Assembly: GCA_023432005.1 (NCBI GenBank) | Contig: JAEYVF010000065.1 | Span: 1 to 48,253, forward strand | Direction: 5' to 3' | Source: Actinomycetes bacterium | Lineage (GTDB): Bacteria > Actinomycetota > Actinomycetes > Actinomycetales > Microbacteriaceae | Length of the DNA stretch: 48,253 nucleotides | Part shown: positions 33,966 to 41,881 of the stretch, one piece after another | How the letters are laid out: each line of letters starts with the position of its first letter | Numbering within the stretch: position 1 is the stretch's first letter | Notes under the pieces: model-generated | The model's database searches: none | What the model was told of the DNA's origin: nothing | What the model saw: only the letters and a program-made list of their open reading frames with translations | Made by a program: the position numbers and the translations under genes

Positions 33966-33974
33966 ACCGAAAAC
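33955..33974. promoter_or_regulatory. Likely MntR operator at the mntH start
   Basis: Perfect palindrome GTTTTCGG-CATA-CCGAAAAC. Its centre is the mntH start codon (CAT on the plus strand). TTTTCGG...CCGAAAA palindromes are the type associated with actinobacterial MntR regulation of nramp genes, and the MntR-like gene is immediately upstream. Binding is inferred. Confidence 0.7.
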
Positions 33975-34589
33975 CTAGCGGATGACCTCAACCCATACGG
34001 AGTCCGCGGCGCCATCCGGCAGCTCGCCCACCTCGACGACGGTGTCGAGGCCGATCCGCTCGTCGCCGAGCTGGCGCAGCACCTCCGGGTCGCGGTCGCT
34101 GATGCGGGCCACGCGGCCGCGGGTGCCGGGCTCGAGCTGCGAGGCGAGCACGGCATCCGGTCTCCTCACGACGCCGTCGGCGTCGGGGATCGGGTCGCCG
34201 TGCGGGTCGCGCACGGGATGCCCGAGCTGCGCGTCGATCGCCGCGAGCAGTCGGTCGCTCAGCGCGTGCTCGAGCACCTCGGCCTCGTCGTGCACCTCGT
34301 CCCAGGCGTAGCCGAAGCCCTCCACGAGCCACGTCTCCACGAGCCGGTGACGGCGCACCATGCGCAGCGCCTCGGCGCGGCCGGCGTCGGTGAGCGCGAT
34401 CGCCCCGTACGGCGCGTGCGTCACGAGCCCCTGGCTCACGAGCTTCTTGATCATCTCGGTGACGCTCGACGGCACGAGCCCCAGACGCGCGGCGAGCTGC
34501 GAGCCCGTGATGGGGGTCTCCTGCCATTCGGTGTGGCTGTAGATGACCTTGAGGTAGTCCTCGACGGTCGACGACGCGGTCTTAGCGAT
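33975..34589 (-). CDS. mntR: DtxR/MntR-family metal-dependent repressor
   Basis: 204 residues if translation starts at ATC 34589. The winged helix-turn-helix is ITGSQLAARLGLVPSSVTEM, and the metal-binding and dimer region has the DtxR ligands in MVRRHRLVETWLVE and WDEVHDEAEVLEHALSD (E..H pattern). A C-terminal SH3-like domain (RGRVARISDRDPE...) follows. No ATG, GTG or TTG exists in frame near the conserved N-terminus (SSTVEDYLKVIY), but AGGAG (34601-34597) lies 7 bases ahead of ATC 34589, pointing to a non-canonical start like that of infC. It overlaps the CDF gene end and precedes mntH, which it probably represses when Mn2+ is plentiful. Confidence 0.88.
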   Translation of the reverse strand: MAKTASSTVEDYLKVIYSHTEWQETPITGSQLAARLGLVPSSVTEMIKKLVSQGLVTHAPYGAIALTDAGRAEALRMVRRHRLVETWLVEGFGYAWDEVHDEAEVLEHALSDRLLAAIDAQLGHPVRDPHGDPIPDADGVVRRPDAVLASQLEPGTRGRVARISDRDPEVLRQLGDERIGLDTVVEVGELPDGAADSVWVEVIR

Positions 34590-35499
34590 GAGCGTGCTCC
34601 TCGTGCTCGTGGTGGCCCGCGGGCTCGAGTTGGAAGGTGGAGTGGGCGACGTCGAAGTGCGCCGACAGACATCCCCCGAGCTCGTCGAGCAGGGCGTGGG
34701 TCTCGCCCCGCGCGAAGATGCCCGGCTCCACGACCACGTGGGCGGTGAAGACGGGAGCGCCCGAGGTGATGTTCCAGATGTGCACGTCGTGCACGGCGAC
34801 GACGCCGGGAGTGCCGCGCAGATGGTCGCGGATCTGCGCGACGTCGCGGTCGCGCGGCGCCGACTCGGTGAGCACCCGCACGACGTCCCGCAGCAGCAGG
34901 AAGGCGCGCGGCACGATGAGCGCCGCGATCGCGAGGGAGGCGATGGCATCCGCATCGGCGAAGCCCGTGAGGAGGATGACGACGGCGGCGACGATCGCGG
35001 CGATGGAGCCGAGCATGTCTCCGAGCACCTCGAGCAGCGCTCCCCGCATGTTGAGGGAGCGACGGTCGCCGCCGCGCAGCACGAGGTAGGCGACGACGTT
35101 GGCGGCGAGGCCGACGAGGGCGATGACGAGCATCGGCGCGGCCTCGATGTGCGTGCTCGGCTCGAGCAGGCGGCGCACGGCCTCGATGCCGACCACCACC
35201 GCGACCACGACGAGGATGAGGCCGTTGGCGAGCGCCGCGAGCACCTCCATGCGCTGGAAGCCGAAGGTGTGGCGGTCGGTCGCGGGCCGCGCCGCCATGA
35301 CGGACGCGACGAGCGCCACGGCGAGCCCGATCGCGTCGCTCGACATGTGGCCGGCGTCGCCGAGCAGGGCGAGCGAGCCGGATGCGACCGCCCCGATCAG
35401 CTGCGCGACGAGCACGGCCGCCGTGATGGCGAGCGCGATCGCAAGGCGCGTGCGGTTGCCGCCCGCGGCCGTGCGATCGTGCCCGTGATCGTGACCCAC
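34582..35499 (-). CDS. Cation diffusion facilitator (CzcD/ZitB-like) metal exporter
   Basis: 305 residues. A His-rich N-terminus (MGHDHGHD) and C-terminus (GHHEHEEHAHR) flank six membrane helices. Metal sites appear as GDAGHMSSD in helix 2 and EVLGDMLGS in helix 5 (HxxxD and D..D types), and the cytoplasmic domain has VHDVHIWNITSG. CDF proteins export Zn2+, Mn2+ or Co2+ by proton antiport. It is the first gene of an operon CDF-mntR-mntH, so it may export manganese or protect against metal excess. The GTG start lies close behind GGAGG. Its stop overlaps the putative AUC start of mntR. Confidence 0.92.
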   Translation of the reverse strand: MGHDHGHDRTAAGGNRTRLAIALAITAAVLVAQLIGAVASGSLALLGDAGHMSSDAIGLAVALVASVMAARPATDRHTFGFQRMEVLAALANGLILVVVAVVVGIEAVRRLLEPSTHIEAAPMLVIALVGLAANVVAYLVLRGGDRRSLNMRGALLEVLGDMLGSIAAIVAAVVILLTGFADADAIASLAIAALIVPRAFLLLRDVVRVLTESAPRDRDVAQIRDHLRGTPGVVAVHDVHIWNITSGAPVFTAHVVVEPGIFARGETHALLDELGGCLSAHFDVAHSTFQLEPAGHHEHEEHAHR

Positions 35500-35581
35500 T
35501 CCTCCAGGCTAGGCCGCGCCGGGCGCCCGGGAGACGCATTCGCGCTTCTCGGGAACGAGCACCGTTCTCAGCTGCCGGGCG

Positions 35582-36160
35582 TCACCCGTAGATGGCGCGC
35601 AGCTCCTCCACGAGCGCACCGAACGCGCGCGCCCGGTGGCTGATCGCGTTCTTCTCGTCGGGCGTGAGCTCGGCCGAGCTCGTCGCCACCCCCTCGGGCC
35701 GGAACACCGGGTCGTAGCCGAATCCGTGCGCCCCCGACGGCGCCTCGAGCACCTCGCCGGGCCACACGCCGCGCACGACGAGCTCGCGGTCGCCGTCGAC
35801 GAGCGCCGCGGCGCAGACGAACTCGGCCGCCCGATCCGTCTCGCCCTCGAGGTTCGCGAGCAGCAGCGTGTAGTTGTCGACGTCGCTGCGCGTGCCCGCG
35901 TAGCGGGCGGAGTGGATGCCGGGGGCTCCGCCGAGCGCGCGCACCGCGATGCCGGAGTCGTCGGCGACCGCCGGGAGGCCCGTGTTCGCGTTCGCCGCGC
36001 GCGCCTTGATGAGGGCGTTCGCCTCGAAGGTGTCGCCGTCCTCCACGGGCTCGGGGCCGTCATAGCCGACGAGCTCGTGCGAGCCGAGGCGCTCGCCGAG
36101 GATACGGCGCAGCTCCCCGACCTTGTGGGCGTTGTGGGTGGCGAGGACGAACGTGGTCAC
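35582..36160 (-). CDS. rdgB: dITP/XTP pyrophosphatase (RdgB/HAM1)
   Basis: 192 residues, the usual size. Starts TTFVLATHNAHKVGELRRIL (the conserved ATxNxxK), with the catalytic VADDSGIAVRALGGAPGIHSA and the C-terminal GFGYDPVF and EKNAISHRARA. The enzyme hydrolyses deaminated purine triphosphates (ITP, dITP, XTP) to keep them out of DNA and RNA. It lies on the minus strand ahead of the metal operon after ~80 bases and is divergent from the GNAT-like gene. Confidence 0.96.
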   Translation of the reverse strand: MTTFVLATHNAHKVGELRRILGERLGSHELVGYDGPEPVEDGDTFEANALIKARAANANTGLPAVADDSGIAVRALGGAPGIHSARYAGTRSDVDNYTLLLANLEGETDRAAEFVCAAALVDGDRELVVRGVWPGEVLEAPSGAHGFGYDPVFRPEGVATSSAELTPDEKNAISHRARAFGALVEELRAIYG

Positions 36161-36323
36161 TCGTCGAGCCTAGGACGGTCCGGGAGGTCGCAGTCGAACA
36201 CCTCTCCGGGCTCGTTCGGGGGCTGTCCGCCGCTCGAGGCCGGATCTAGCATCCGGGTACGACTCCGGAGCGGTGCCGCACGAACCCGGCGACGGCGTGA
36301 CTCCGGCGAGGCGGAAGGTCGTG

Positions 36324-36935
36324 GTGACCGTGAGGACCCAGCTCGAGCAGGCGATCTGGTATCGCGAGCTCGGCGCGACCGCGGGCGGGCTGCGACTCGC
36401 CGAGGCGTGGGAGGGGCCCGGCCATCCCGAGGGCGCCTATGTCGACGACGTGCCGCGTGGTGCGGAGCTCGTATGGCGCACCGCGGCGAGCGCGGACGGT
36501 CTGCTCCACGTCGGCATCCCCTTCGAACGCGCGCCCGATGCGCCGTCGCTGTGGTTCGTCGCGGCCGACGGGCCACGACGACGCCCGCCGTCGTGCGTGC
36601 TCACCGCGTACGCGGGCGACGCGCTTCCCGACGGCACCGTCGTCGAGGCGCACGCGCTCGCGCGCCCCAACCTCGATGCGGATGCCGGCCTCGGCCACGT
36701 GCGCTGGTTCCGCGACGGGCTCGTGCAGCTCGTGCACGTCGCCCCCGAGTTCCGCCGACGCGACATCGGCACGAGCCTGCTGTGCGCCGCGGGGGCGTGG
36801 CAGCAGGCCAACCGCTGGCCGGGCTACCTGCACGTGGGCCCGGGCCGGCATGCGGCGCTCGCGCGACGCGTCGTCGGCGCCTTCCGGCTGCCTGGCCGCA
36901 TCCCGGGCGCCGTGGCGGACGGGCGCGCGGGTTAG
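36324..36935 (+). CDS. GNAT-like acetyltransferase-fold protein
   Basis: 203 residues from GTG 36324, which has GGAAGG at good spacing; an in-frame GTG at 36273 would add 17 residues but has a poor site. The N-terminal ~130 residues are unfamiliar (WYRELGATAGGLRLAEAWEG). The C-terminal part carries a GNAT-like motif A, VQLVHVAPEFRRRDIGTSLL (compare V.P..RG.GIG..L), with D in place of the usual G before IG, and a following helix (CAAGAWQQANRW). Coenzyme-A binding is probable but weakened by this change. Substrate unknown. Converges with rph, overlapping by four bases. Confidence 0.65.
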   Translation: MTVRTQLEQAIWYRELGATAGGLRLAEAWEGPGHPEGAYVDDVPRGAELVWRTAASADGLLHVGIPFERAPDAPSLWFVAADGPRRRPPSCVLTAYAGDALPDGTVVEAHALARPNLDADAGLGHVRWFRDGLVQLVHVAPEFRRRDIGTSLLCAAGAWQQANRWPGYLHVGPGRHAALARRVVGAFRLPGRIPGAVADGRAG

Positions 36936-37663
36936 CCCGCGAGCGCCTCGGACTGGATGCGTGCGAGCTCGGCGTTGCCGGCGAGCCCCAGGTCGAGCAG
37001 TGCGTCGAGCTCGCGGCGGTCGAACGGCGCACCCTCGGCCGTGCCCTGCACCTCGACGAAGAGCCCGCGGCCGGTGACCACGACGTTCATGTCGGTCTCC
37101 GCTCGGGAGTCCTCGACGTATGCCAGGTCGAGCATGGCCACGCCGTCGATGATGCCCACCGAGACGGCCGAGACGGTGTCGATGAGCGCGCGCGAGCTCT
37201 TGCCGATGAAACCCTTCGCGCGGCCCCACTCCACGGCGTCCGCGAGGGCCACGTACGCGCCCGTGATGGCGGCCGTGCGGGTTCCCCCGTCCGCCTGCAG
37301 CACGTCGCAGTCGATGACGATGGTGTTCTCGCCGAGCGCCTTGGTGTCGATGATGGCGCGCAGGCTACGGCCCACGAGTCGCGAGATCTCGTGCGTGCGA
37401 CCTCCCACGCGGCCCTTCACCGATTCCCGGTCCATGCGCTCGTTGGTGGAACGCGGAAGCATCGCGTACTCGGCCGTCACCCATCCGCTGCCCTTGCCGG
37501 TGAGCCAGCGCGGAACGCCGTTCGTGAAGCTCGCGGTGCACAGCACCTTCGTGTTGCCGAATGAGATGAGGGCGCTGCCCTCCGCCTGAGCGCTCCAGCC
37601 GCGCTCGATCGTGACCGGGCGGAGCTGGTCGGGGGCGCGGCCGTCGGCGCGGGTCTCGGTCAT
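36932..37663 (-). CDS. rph: Ribonuclease PH
   Basis: 243 residues from ATG 37663. Family marks: DGRAPDQLRPVTIERGW, FGNTKVLCTASFTNGVPRW, YAMLPRSTNERMDRE, RLVGRSLRAIIDTKALGEN, VDCDVLQADGGTRTAAITGA-type motif and the C-terminal DALLDLGLAGNAELARIQ. RNase PH trims tRNA 3' ends by phosphorolysis as a hexamer. It lies downstream of murI on the same strand with a 56-base gap (37664-37719), the common actinobacterial order murI-rph-rdgB, interrupted here by the GNAT-like gene on the other strand. Confidence 0.97.
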   Translation of the reverse strand: MTETRADGRAPDQLRPVTIERGWSAQAEGSALISFGNTKVLCTASFTNGVPRWLTGKGSGWVTAEYAMLPRSTNERMDRESVKGRVGGRTHEISRLVGRSLRAIIDTKALGENTIVIDCDVLQADGGTRTAAITGAYVALADAVEWGRAKGFIGKSSRALIDTVSAVSVGIIDGVAMLDLAYVEDSRAETDMNVVVTGRGLFVEVQGTAEGAPFDRRELDALLDLGLAGNAELARIQSEALAG

Positions 37664-37719
37664 GGGCAGGTCTCCGATCGGGCGGATGCGGTGGGCGGGC
37701 GGATGCGGTGGGCGGGCGG

Positions 37720-38613
37720 TCAGGCGTCGGCGGCGCGGAGCGTGCCGGAAGGCAGGTGGATGGCGCCGGTCGGGAAGTTCTCGACGTGGCGCACCTCGGG
37801 CCCGAGGAAGCGGACGGCGAGGCTGCGGAAGGCGCGCTCGTCGTCGCCTGTCGACTCGAAGCGATGCACGGGCGCGGTCGACGCGGTGCGCTCGATGCCG
37901 TGCGACACGAGGGTGCGGTAGACGTCCGCGGCCGTCTCCTCGGCGCTCGAGACGAGGCGGACGCCGGGCCCCATGACGTACTGGATGGCGGCCGACATGA
38001 GCGGGTAGTGGGTGCAGCCGAGCACGAGCGTGTCGACATCCGCCTCGATGAGGGGCGTGAGGTACTCCTGCGCCGCCTGGAAGAGCTCGGGGCCGCTCGT
38101 CACGCCCGCCTCGACGAACTCGACGAAGCGCGGGCACGCGCGGCTCACGAGCTCGAGGCCCTCGGCCGCCGCGAAGGCGTCGTCATAGGCGCGCGACTGG
38201 ATGGTGCCGACCGTGCCGATCACTCCGACGCGCCCGTTGCGCGTGGCGCGCACGGCGGCGCGCACGGCGGGCTGGATGACCTCGACGACCGGGATGCCCG
38301 CGCCGATCTCATAGCGCTCGCGCGCATCCCGCAGCACGGCGGAGGAGGCGGTGTTGCACGCGATCACGAGCGCCTTGACCCCCTCGGCCACGAGGTCGTC
38401 CATGACGCCGAGAGCGAGCGCGCGCACCTCGGCGATCGGACGCGGGCCGTACGGGCCGTTCGCCGTGTCGCCCACGTAGAGGATCGCCTCGTTCGGCAGT
38501 TGATCCAGGATCGCACGCGCCACCGTGAGGCCGCCGACACCGGAGTCGAACACGCCGATGGGCGCGTCGGTGGGAACCCCCGCTGCTGCGCCTGACGGGT
38601 CGGATGCGGTCAC
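37720..38613 (-). CDS. murI: Glutamate racemase
   Basis: 297 residues from GTG 38613, preceded by GGGAG. Both catalytic cysteines are present: VIACNTASSA and LVLGCTHYPLM. The N-terminus has the substrate motif PIGVFDSGVGGLTV, followed by YVGDTANGPYG. The enzyme supplies D-glutamate for peptidoglycan. An open frame extends 80 codons upstream to 38853 through the tandem repeats but lacks family similarity and is excluded. The upstream region carries repeat copy 2 (38676-38808), which may contain or disturb its promoter. Confidence 0.96.
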   Translation of the reverse strand: MTASDPSGAAAGVPTDAPIGVFDSGVGGLTVARAILDQLPNEAILYVGDTANGPYGPRPIAEVRALALGVMDDLVAEGVKALVIACNTASSAVLRDARERYEIGAGIPVVEVIQPAVRAAVRATRNGRVGVIGTVGTIQSRAYDDAFAAAEGLELVSRACPRFVEFVEAGVTSGPELFQAAQEYLTPLIEADVDTLVLGCTHYPLMSAAIQYVMGPGVRLVSSAEETAADVYRTLVSHGIERTASTAPVHRFESTGDDERAFRSLAVRFLGPEVRHVENFPTGAIHLPSGTLRAADA

Positions 38614-38675
38614 GGTCTCCCAGCGTACCCGCGTCGCCCGCTCCCGCCTGGCGCGGGTCGGCGGCGGCGCTGGCC

Positions 38676-38808
38676 CGTTCGGCGGGAGTCGTGACCCGTT
38701 CGGCGGGAGTCGTGGCACGTTCGGCGGGAGTCGTGGCACGTTCGGCGGGAGAACCCGCGCCTCCGGGCGGCGATGCACACCCGCGGCGGGAGAACCTGCT
38801 CCCGCCGC
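38676..38808. repeat. Composite intergenic repeat, copy 2 (four 21-bp units plus hairpin)
   Basis: CGTTCGGCGGGAG begins at 38676, 38697, 38718 and 38739, an exact 21-base period with two units identical. A linker containing CTCCGGGCGGCG follows, then a hairpin: GCGGCGGGAG (38783-38792), 6-base loop, CTCCCGCCGC (38799-38808). Same architecture as copy 1 at 32626-32711 (which is in the opposite orientation). Located between the divergent murI and lipoprotein genes. Confidence 0.85.
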
Positions 38809-38909
38809 CTGAGTACATCGCCGTCCGCTTGGGCTCAAGGGCGGCCGGATCACGCGAGCCTGTGGACATCGCTCCTGTGGAAGGGCGCCGGTGCCCTAAC
38901 GTGTCGGGC

Positions 38910-39434
38910 ATGCGCCGATCCCCCCGTCTCGTCGCCCCGACGCTGCTCGCCGCGGTTCTCCTGACCGGGTGCCTCGCGCCCGACCCCGTCCCCACTCCCC
39001 CGCCGACGGATGCCGCGCCCGTGTTCGCCTCGGACGAGGAGGCGCTCGCGGCGGCGGAGGAGGCCTACGGAAGGTACCTCGCGGTGGTCGATGCGATCTT
39101 TAGCGAGGGCGGCGCAAGCCCCGAGCGATTGCTTGCCCACGTGAGCGAGGATGTCTACGAGCAAGAACTTCCGGGGTTTGAACGCATCGCCTCCAACGGA
39201 TGGAGAGGAACAGGCTCGACAAGTTTCGCCCTGACCCTGCAGTCTTTCGACGACGCCACCGTGGTGGTCTACAGCTGCGACGATGTGTCGTCCACGGATC
39301 TTCTCGACGCGTCCGGGCGCTCGATCGTGAAGGAGGGACGTCTGGAGCACGTGCCTTTCGAGGTCGTGTTCGATCCTGCGGATGAAATGCGCATCGTCGG
39401 TAGGCAGGTCTGGGAAGGCTCCGGAGTTTGCTAG
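38910..39434 (+). CDS. Putative lipoprotein
   Basis: 174 residues from ATG 38910. The lipoprotein signal MRRSPRLVAPTLLAAVLL ends in LTGC, followed by a Pro-rich linker (PDPVPTPPPTD). The mature domain (~135 residues) begins DEEALAAAEEAYGRYLAVVD and includes VVVYSCDDVSSTDLLDASG, a pattern like NTF2-like or DUF-type lipoproteins in this family. From about 39090 onward the base composition drops (more A/T, less regular codon usage), hinting that the 3' part and the start of the next gene are of different origin. Outer-face membrane anchoring expected; function unknown. Confidence 0.8.
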   Translation: MRRSPRLVAPTLLAAVLLTGCLAPDPVPTPPPTDAAPVFASDEEALAAAEEAYGRYLAVVDAIFSEGGASPERLLAHVSEDVYEQELPGFERIASNGWRGTGSTSFALTLQSFDDATVVVYSCDDVSSTDLLDASGRSIVKEGRLEHVPFEVVFDPADEMRIVGRQVWEGSGVC

Positions 39435-40180
39435 AGGCGCTGTTGTTCATGACTCTCGCTACGGCTTCCGCGAATGGCGATTGCTCGCTGGCGGCAGTCC
39501 GCGAGGGCACCTGCACTGTGTCCTCAACAACCAACGGAGAGGAAGCCATCCTCGATGCAGTAGCGGGCGGACATGCGGGCTCTGACGGCCCGATTGGTGC
39601 CGGATCTCCACGGGGCGAAGTACCTGAATCACCTCCCTGCACCCGCGGCACCCCTCTCACCGAGGAGTGTGACCCGCGCGACTGGTTCGATGTCGTCACC
39701 GTCACCCTCGCGGACATCGCGCGCTTCCGCCCCTCGTCGAGCGTCCAGCGCATGGAGCCCGACGGGTGGGTCGTCGTGGGGCTGCCGGCCAACATCTACT
39801 CGATCGCGGGAGCCGAGATCGTGCCGGGCGAGTTGCTCGGCCAGTCGGCCGACGTGCGGTTCACGCCCGTCGCCTGGCACTGGGACTACGGGGACGGCAC
39901 CGCAGCCACGATCGCCACGCCGGGCGGCACGTGGCGCTCGCTCGGACTCCGCGAGTTCGATGCGACGCCCACGAGCCACGTCTACCGGGCGCCGGGCGAC
40001 TACACGATCCGCCTCAGCATCCGGTACCGCGCGGAGTACCGCATCTCGGGCGGCGGCTTCGTCCCGATCGCCGGCACGCTCGTGCTGCCCGCGAACGAGC
40101 TGTACATCACCGCGGGCGGCGCGAAGACGGTGCTCGTGGACCGCGACTGCACGGTCGCGCCACGCGGACCGGGCTGCTGA
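39428..40180 (+). CDS. Secreted protein with PKD-like domain
   Basis: 250 residues from TTG 39428, overlapping the lipoprotein stop; ATG 39449 is an alternative start. The N-terminus LEALLFMTLATASANG looks like a short signal peptide. After a Ser/Gly-rich, low-complexity stretch and a Cys pair (CTRGTPLTEEC), residues ~90-240 form a PKD-like beta sandwich, with AWHWDYGDGTAATIATPGG (the WDFGDG motif), SHVYRAPGDYTIRLSI and a strand-rich end with terminal Cys. Such domains serve in extracellular protein contacts. The overlap suggests it is made with the lipoprotein and may act with it. A hairpin follows at 40182-40217. Confidence 0.78.
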   Translation: MLEALLFMTLATASANGDCSLAAVREGTCTVSSTTNGEEAILDAVAGGHAGSDGPIGAGSPRGEVPESPPCTRGTPLTEECDPRDWFDVVTVTLADIARFRPSSSVQRMEPDGWVVVGLPANIYSIAGAEIVPGELLGQSADVRFTPVAWHWDYGDGTAATIATPGGTWRSLGLREFDATPTSHVYRAPGDYTIRLSIRYRAEYRISGGGFVPIAGTLVLPANELYITAGGAKTVLVDRDCTVAPRGPGC

Positions 40181-40181
40181 G

Positions 40182-40217
40182 GCGGCCGGTCGGCGGTGTC
40201 CGGACGCGTCCGGCCGC
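40182..40217 (+). terminator. Hairpin after the PKD-like gene
   Basis: GCGGCCGG (40182-40189) pairs with CCGGCCGC (40210-40217) around a GC-rich loop. It begins 2 bases after the stop codon. No T tract. Terminator inferred from position. Confidence 0.45.
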
Positions 40218-40263
40218 GCCGAGCGCTCCTCGACCACGGGGGTGACCGCCCTACGCTGGGCAC

Positions 40264-41568
40264 ATGACGTCGACGGCGCTGCTCACCGACCGATACGAGC
40301 TCACGATGGTCGACGCCGCCCTCGAGGCGGGCACCCACGAGACCCCGTGCGTGTTCGAGCTCTTCGCACGACGACTCCCCCCGGGCCGCCGCTACGGCGT
40401 AGTCGCGGGCACCGGCCGACTGATCGAGGCGATCGCCGACTTCCGCTTCGGACCCGACGAGCTCGCCTACCTCGAGCGCGAGCGCGTGGTCTCGACCGCG
40501 ACGCTCGACTGGCTCGAGTCCTACCGGTTCAGCGGTGACATCCGCGGCTACCGCGAGGGCGAGCTCTACTTCCCCGGATCGCCGATCCTCGTGGTCGAGG
40601 CGGGCTTCGCCGAGGGCGTCGTGCTCGAGACCCTCGCGCTCTCCACCCTCAACTACGACTCCGCGGTGGCGAGCGCCGCCGCGCGGATGGTGTCGGCCGC
40701 GGGCGGGCGCCCGCTCGCCGAGATGGGTTCTCGCCGCACCGGCGAGCGCTCCGCCATCTCAGCCGCCCGCGCCGCCTACCTCGCCGGGTTCTCCGCCACG
40801 AGCAACCTCGAGGCCGGCCGCACCTGGGGCATCCCGACCATGGGAACCGCCGCGCACGCCTTCACCCTGCTGTTCCCCGATGAGGAGGATGCCTTCCGCG
40901 CCCAGATCGCGAGCCTCGGCACGGAGACGACCCTGCTCGTCGACACCTACGACATCCGCGCCGGCGTCGAGAACGCCGTGCGCGCCGCCGGAACCGGGCT
41001 CGGGGCCGTGCGCATCGACTCGGGCGACCTCGGCGTCGTCGTGCGCGAGGTGCGAGCGCAGCTCGACGCCCTGGGCGCGACGGGCACGCGCATCACCGTC
41101 ACCAACGACCTCGACGAGCACGCCATCGCGGCGCTCGCATCCGCACCCGTCGACTCCTACGGCGTCGGCACGGCCCTCGTGACCGGATCAGGCGCTCCCG
41201 CCGCCGGCATGGTCTACAAGCTCGTGTCGCGGCAGGATGCGGACGGCACCTGGGTCGGCGTCGGCAAGACCTCGGCGGGCAAGGCGACCGTCGGGGGCCG
41301 CAAGCAGCCCGTGCGCGCGCTGCGCGACGGCACCGCCGTCTCCGAGGACATCCACGTCGACGACCCGCCGGTCGCCGCCCTCGACCCCGCGAAGGGGCGC
41401 GCCCTCCATGTGCCGCTGGTCACCGCGGGCGAGGCCTCGCCCGAGGCGCTCGGGCCCACCGGGCTCGAGGCCGCGCGGGCGCACCACGCGACGGCGATGG
41501 CCGAGCTCCCCGCGGATGCGCTCAGGCTCTCGCGAGGCGAGGCGGCGATCCCGACGCGCTACCTGTGA
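40264..41568 (+). CDS. pncB: Nicotinate phosphoribosyltransferase
   Basis: 434 residues. Starts TALLTDRYELTMVDAALEAG, the family N-terminus, with VFELFARRLPPGRRYGVVAG, ARMVSAAGGRPLAEMGSRRT (with the conserved EMGSRR), GIPTMGTAAHAFTLLFPDE and VRIDSGDLGVVVREVRAQL. It joins nicotinate to PRPP using ATP and feeds NAD through the Preiss-Handler salvage route. It appears to be monocistronic: hairpin upstream, and the DUF3039 gene convergent with its stop only 3 bases away. Confidence 0.95.
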   Translation: MTSTALLTDRYELTMVDAALEAGTHETPCVFELFARRLPPGRRYGVVAGTGRLIEAIADFRFGPDELAYLERERVVSTATLDWLESYRFSGDIRGYREGELYFPGSPILVVEAGFAEGVVLETLALSTLNYDSAVASAAARMVSAAGGRPLAEMGSRRTGERSAISAARAAYLAGFSATSNLEAGRTWGIPTMGTAAHAFTLLFPDEEDAFRAQIASLGTETTLLVDTYDIRAGVENAVRAAGTGLGAVRIDSGDLGVVVREVRAQLDALGATGTRITVTNDLDEHAIAALASAPVDSYGVGTALVTGSGAPAAGMVYKLVSRQDADGTWVGVGKTSAGKATVGGRKQPVRALRDGTAVSEDIHVDDPPVAALDPAKGRALHVPLVTAGEASPEALGPTGLEAARAHHATAMAELPADALRLSRGEAAIPTRYL

Positions 41569-41571
41569 CGC

Positions 41572-41835
41572 CTACTTGAGCAGGTCGTAGACCTTCTGGC
41601 ACTCGGGGCAGACCGGGAACTTCGACGGATCGCGACCCGGAACCCACTTCTTGCCGCACAGCGCGCGCACCGGCTTGCCCGTGACCGCCGACTCGACGAT
41701 CTTCTCCTTCTTCACGTAGTGCGCGAAGCGGTCGTGGTCACCATCCTCGGTGAGCTCTCCCTCGAGGAGCTTCTCGAGCTCCCGGTCGAGCACGTCGGTG
41801 CCCCCGCCGATCCGATCCGCATCCAGCTCGCTCAT
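41572..41835 (-). CDS. DUF3039-domain zinc-ribbon-like protein
   Basis: 87 residues from ATG 41835. Sequence HDRFAHYVKKEKIVESAVTG is followed by PVRALCGKKWVPGRDPSKFP and VCPECQKVYDLL. One Cys in ALCGKKW plus the CPEC pair gives a probable zinc site (with H in HDRFAHYV as a possible fourth ligand). This is the actinobacterial DUF3039 family, of unknown function, often near pncB and helicase genes. It is soluble and acidic at the N-terminus. Convergent with pncB. Confidence 0.9.
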   Translation of the reverse strand: MSELDADRIGGGTDVLDRELEKLLEGELTEDGDHDRFAHYVKKEKIVESAVTGKPVRALCGKKWVPGRDPSKFPVCPECQKVYDLLK

Positions 41836-41881
41836 CCGCCCAGGGTACGACGGATCGCCGACCTCGCGCCTGAGACCGCCC

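Noticed and set aside
38676..38808. Tandem repeats as a CRISPR array
   Set aside because: The units abut with a 21-base period and carry no unique spacers; no cas genes are present.
38614..38853. 80-codon N-terminal extension of glutamate racemase encoded through the repeats
   Set aside because: It is Pro/Arg-rich, has no family similarity, and GTG 38613 has a proper ribosome-binding site directly before the conserved N-terminus.
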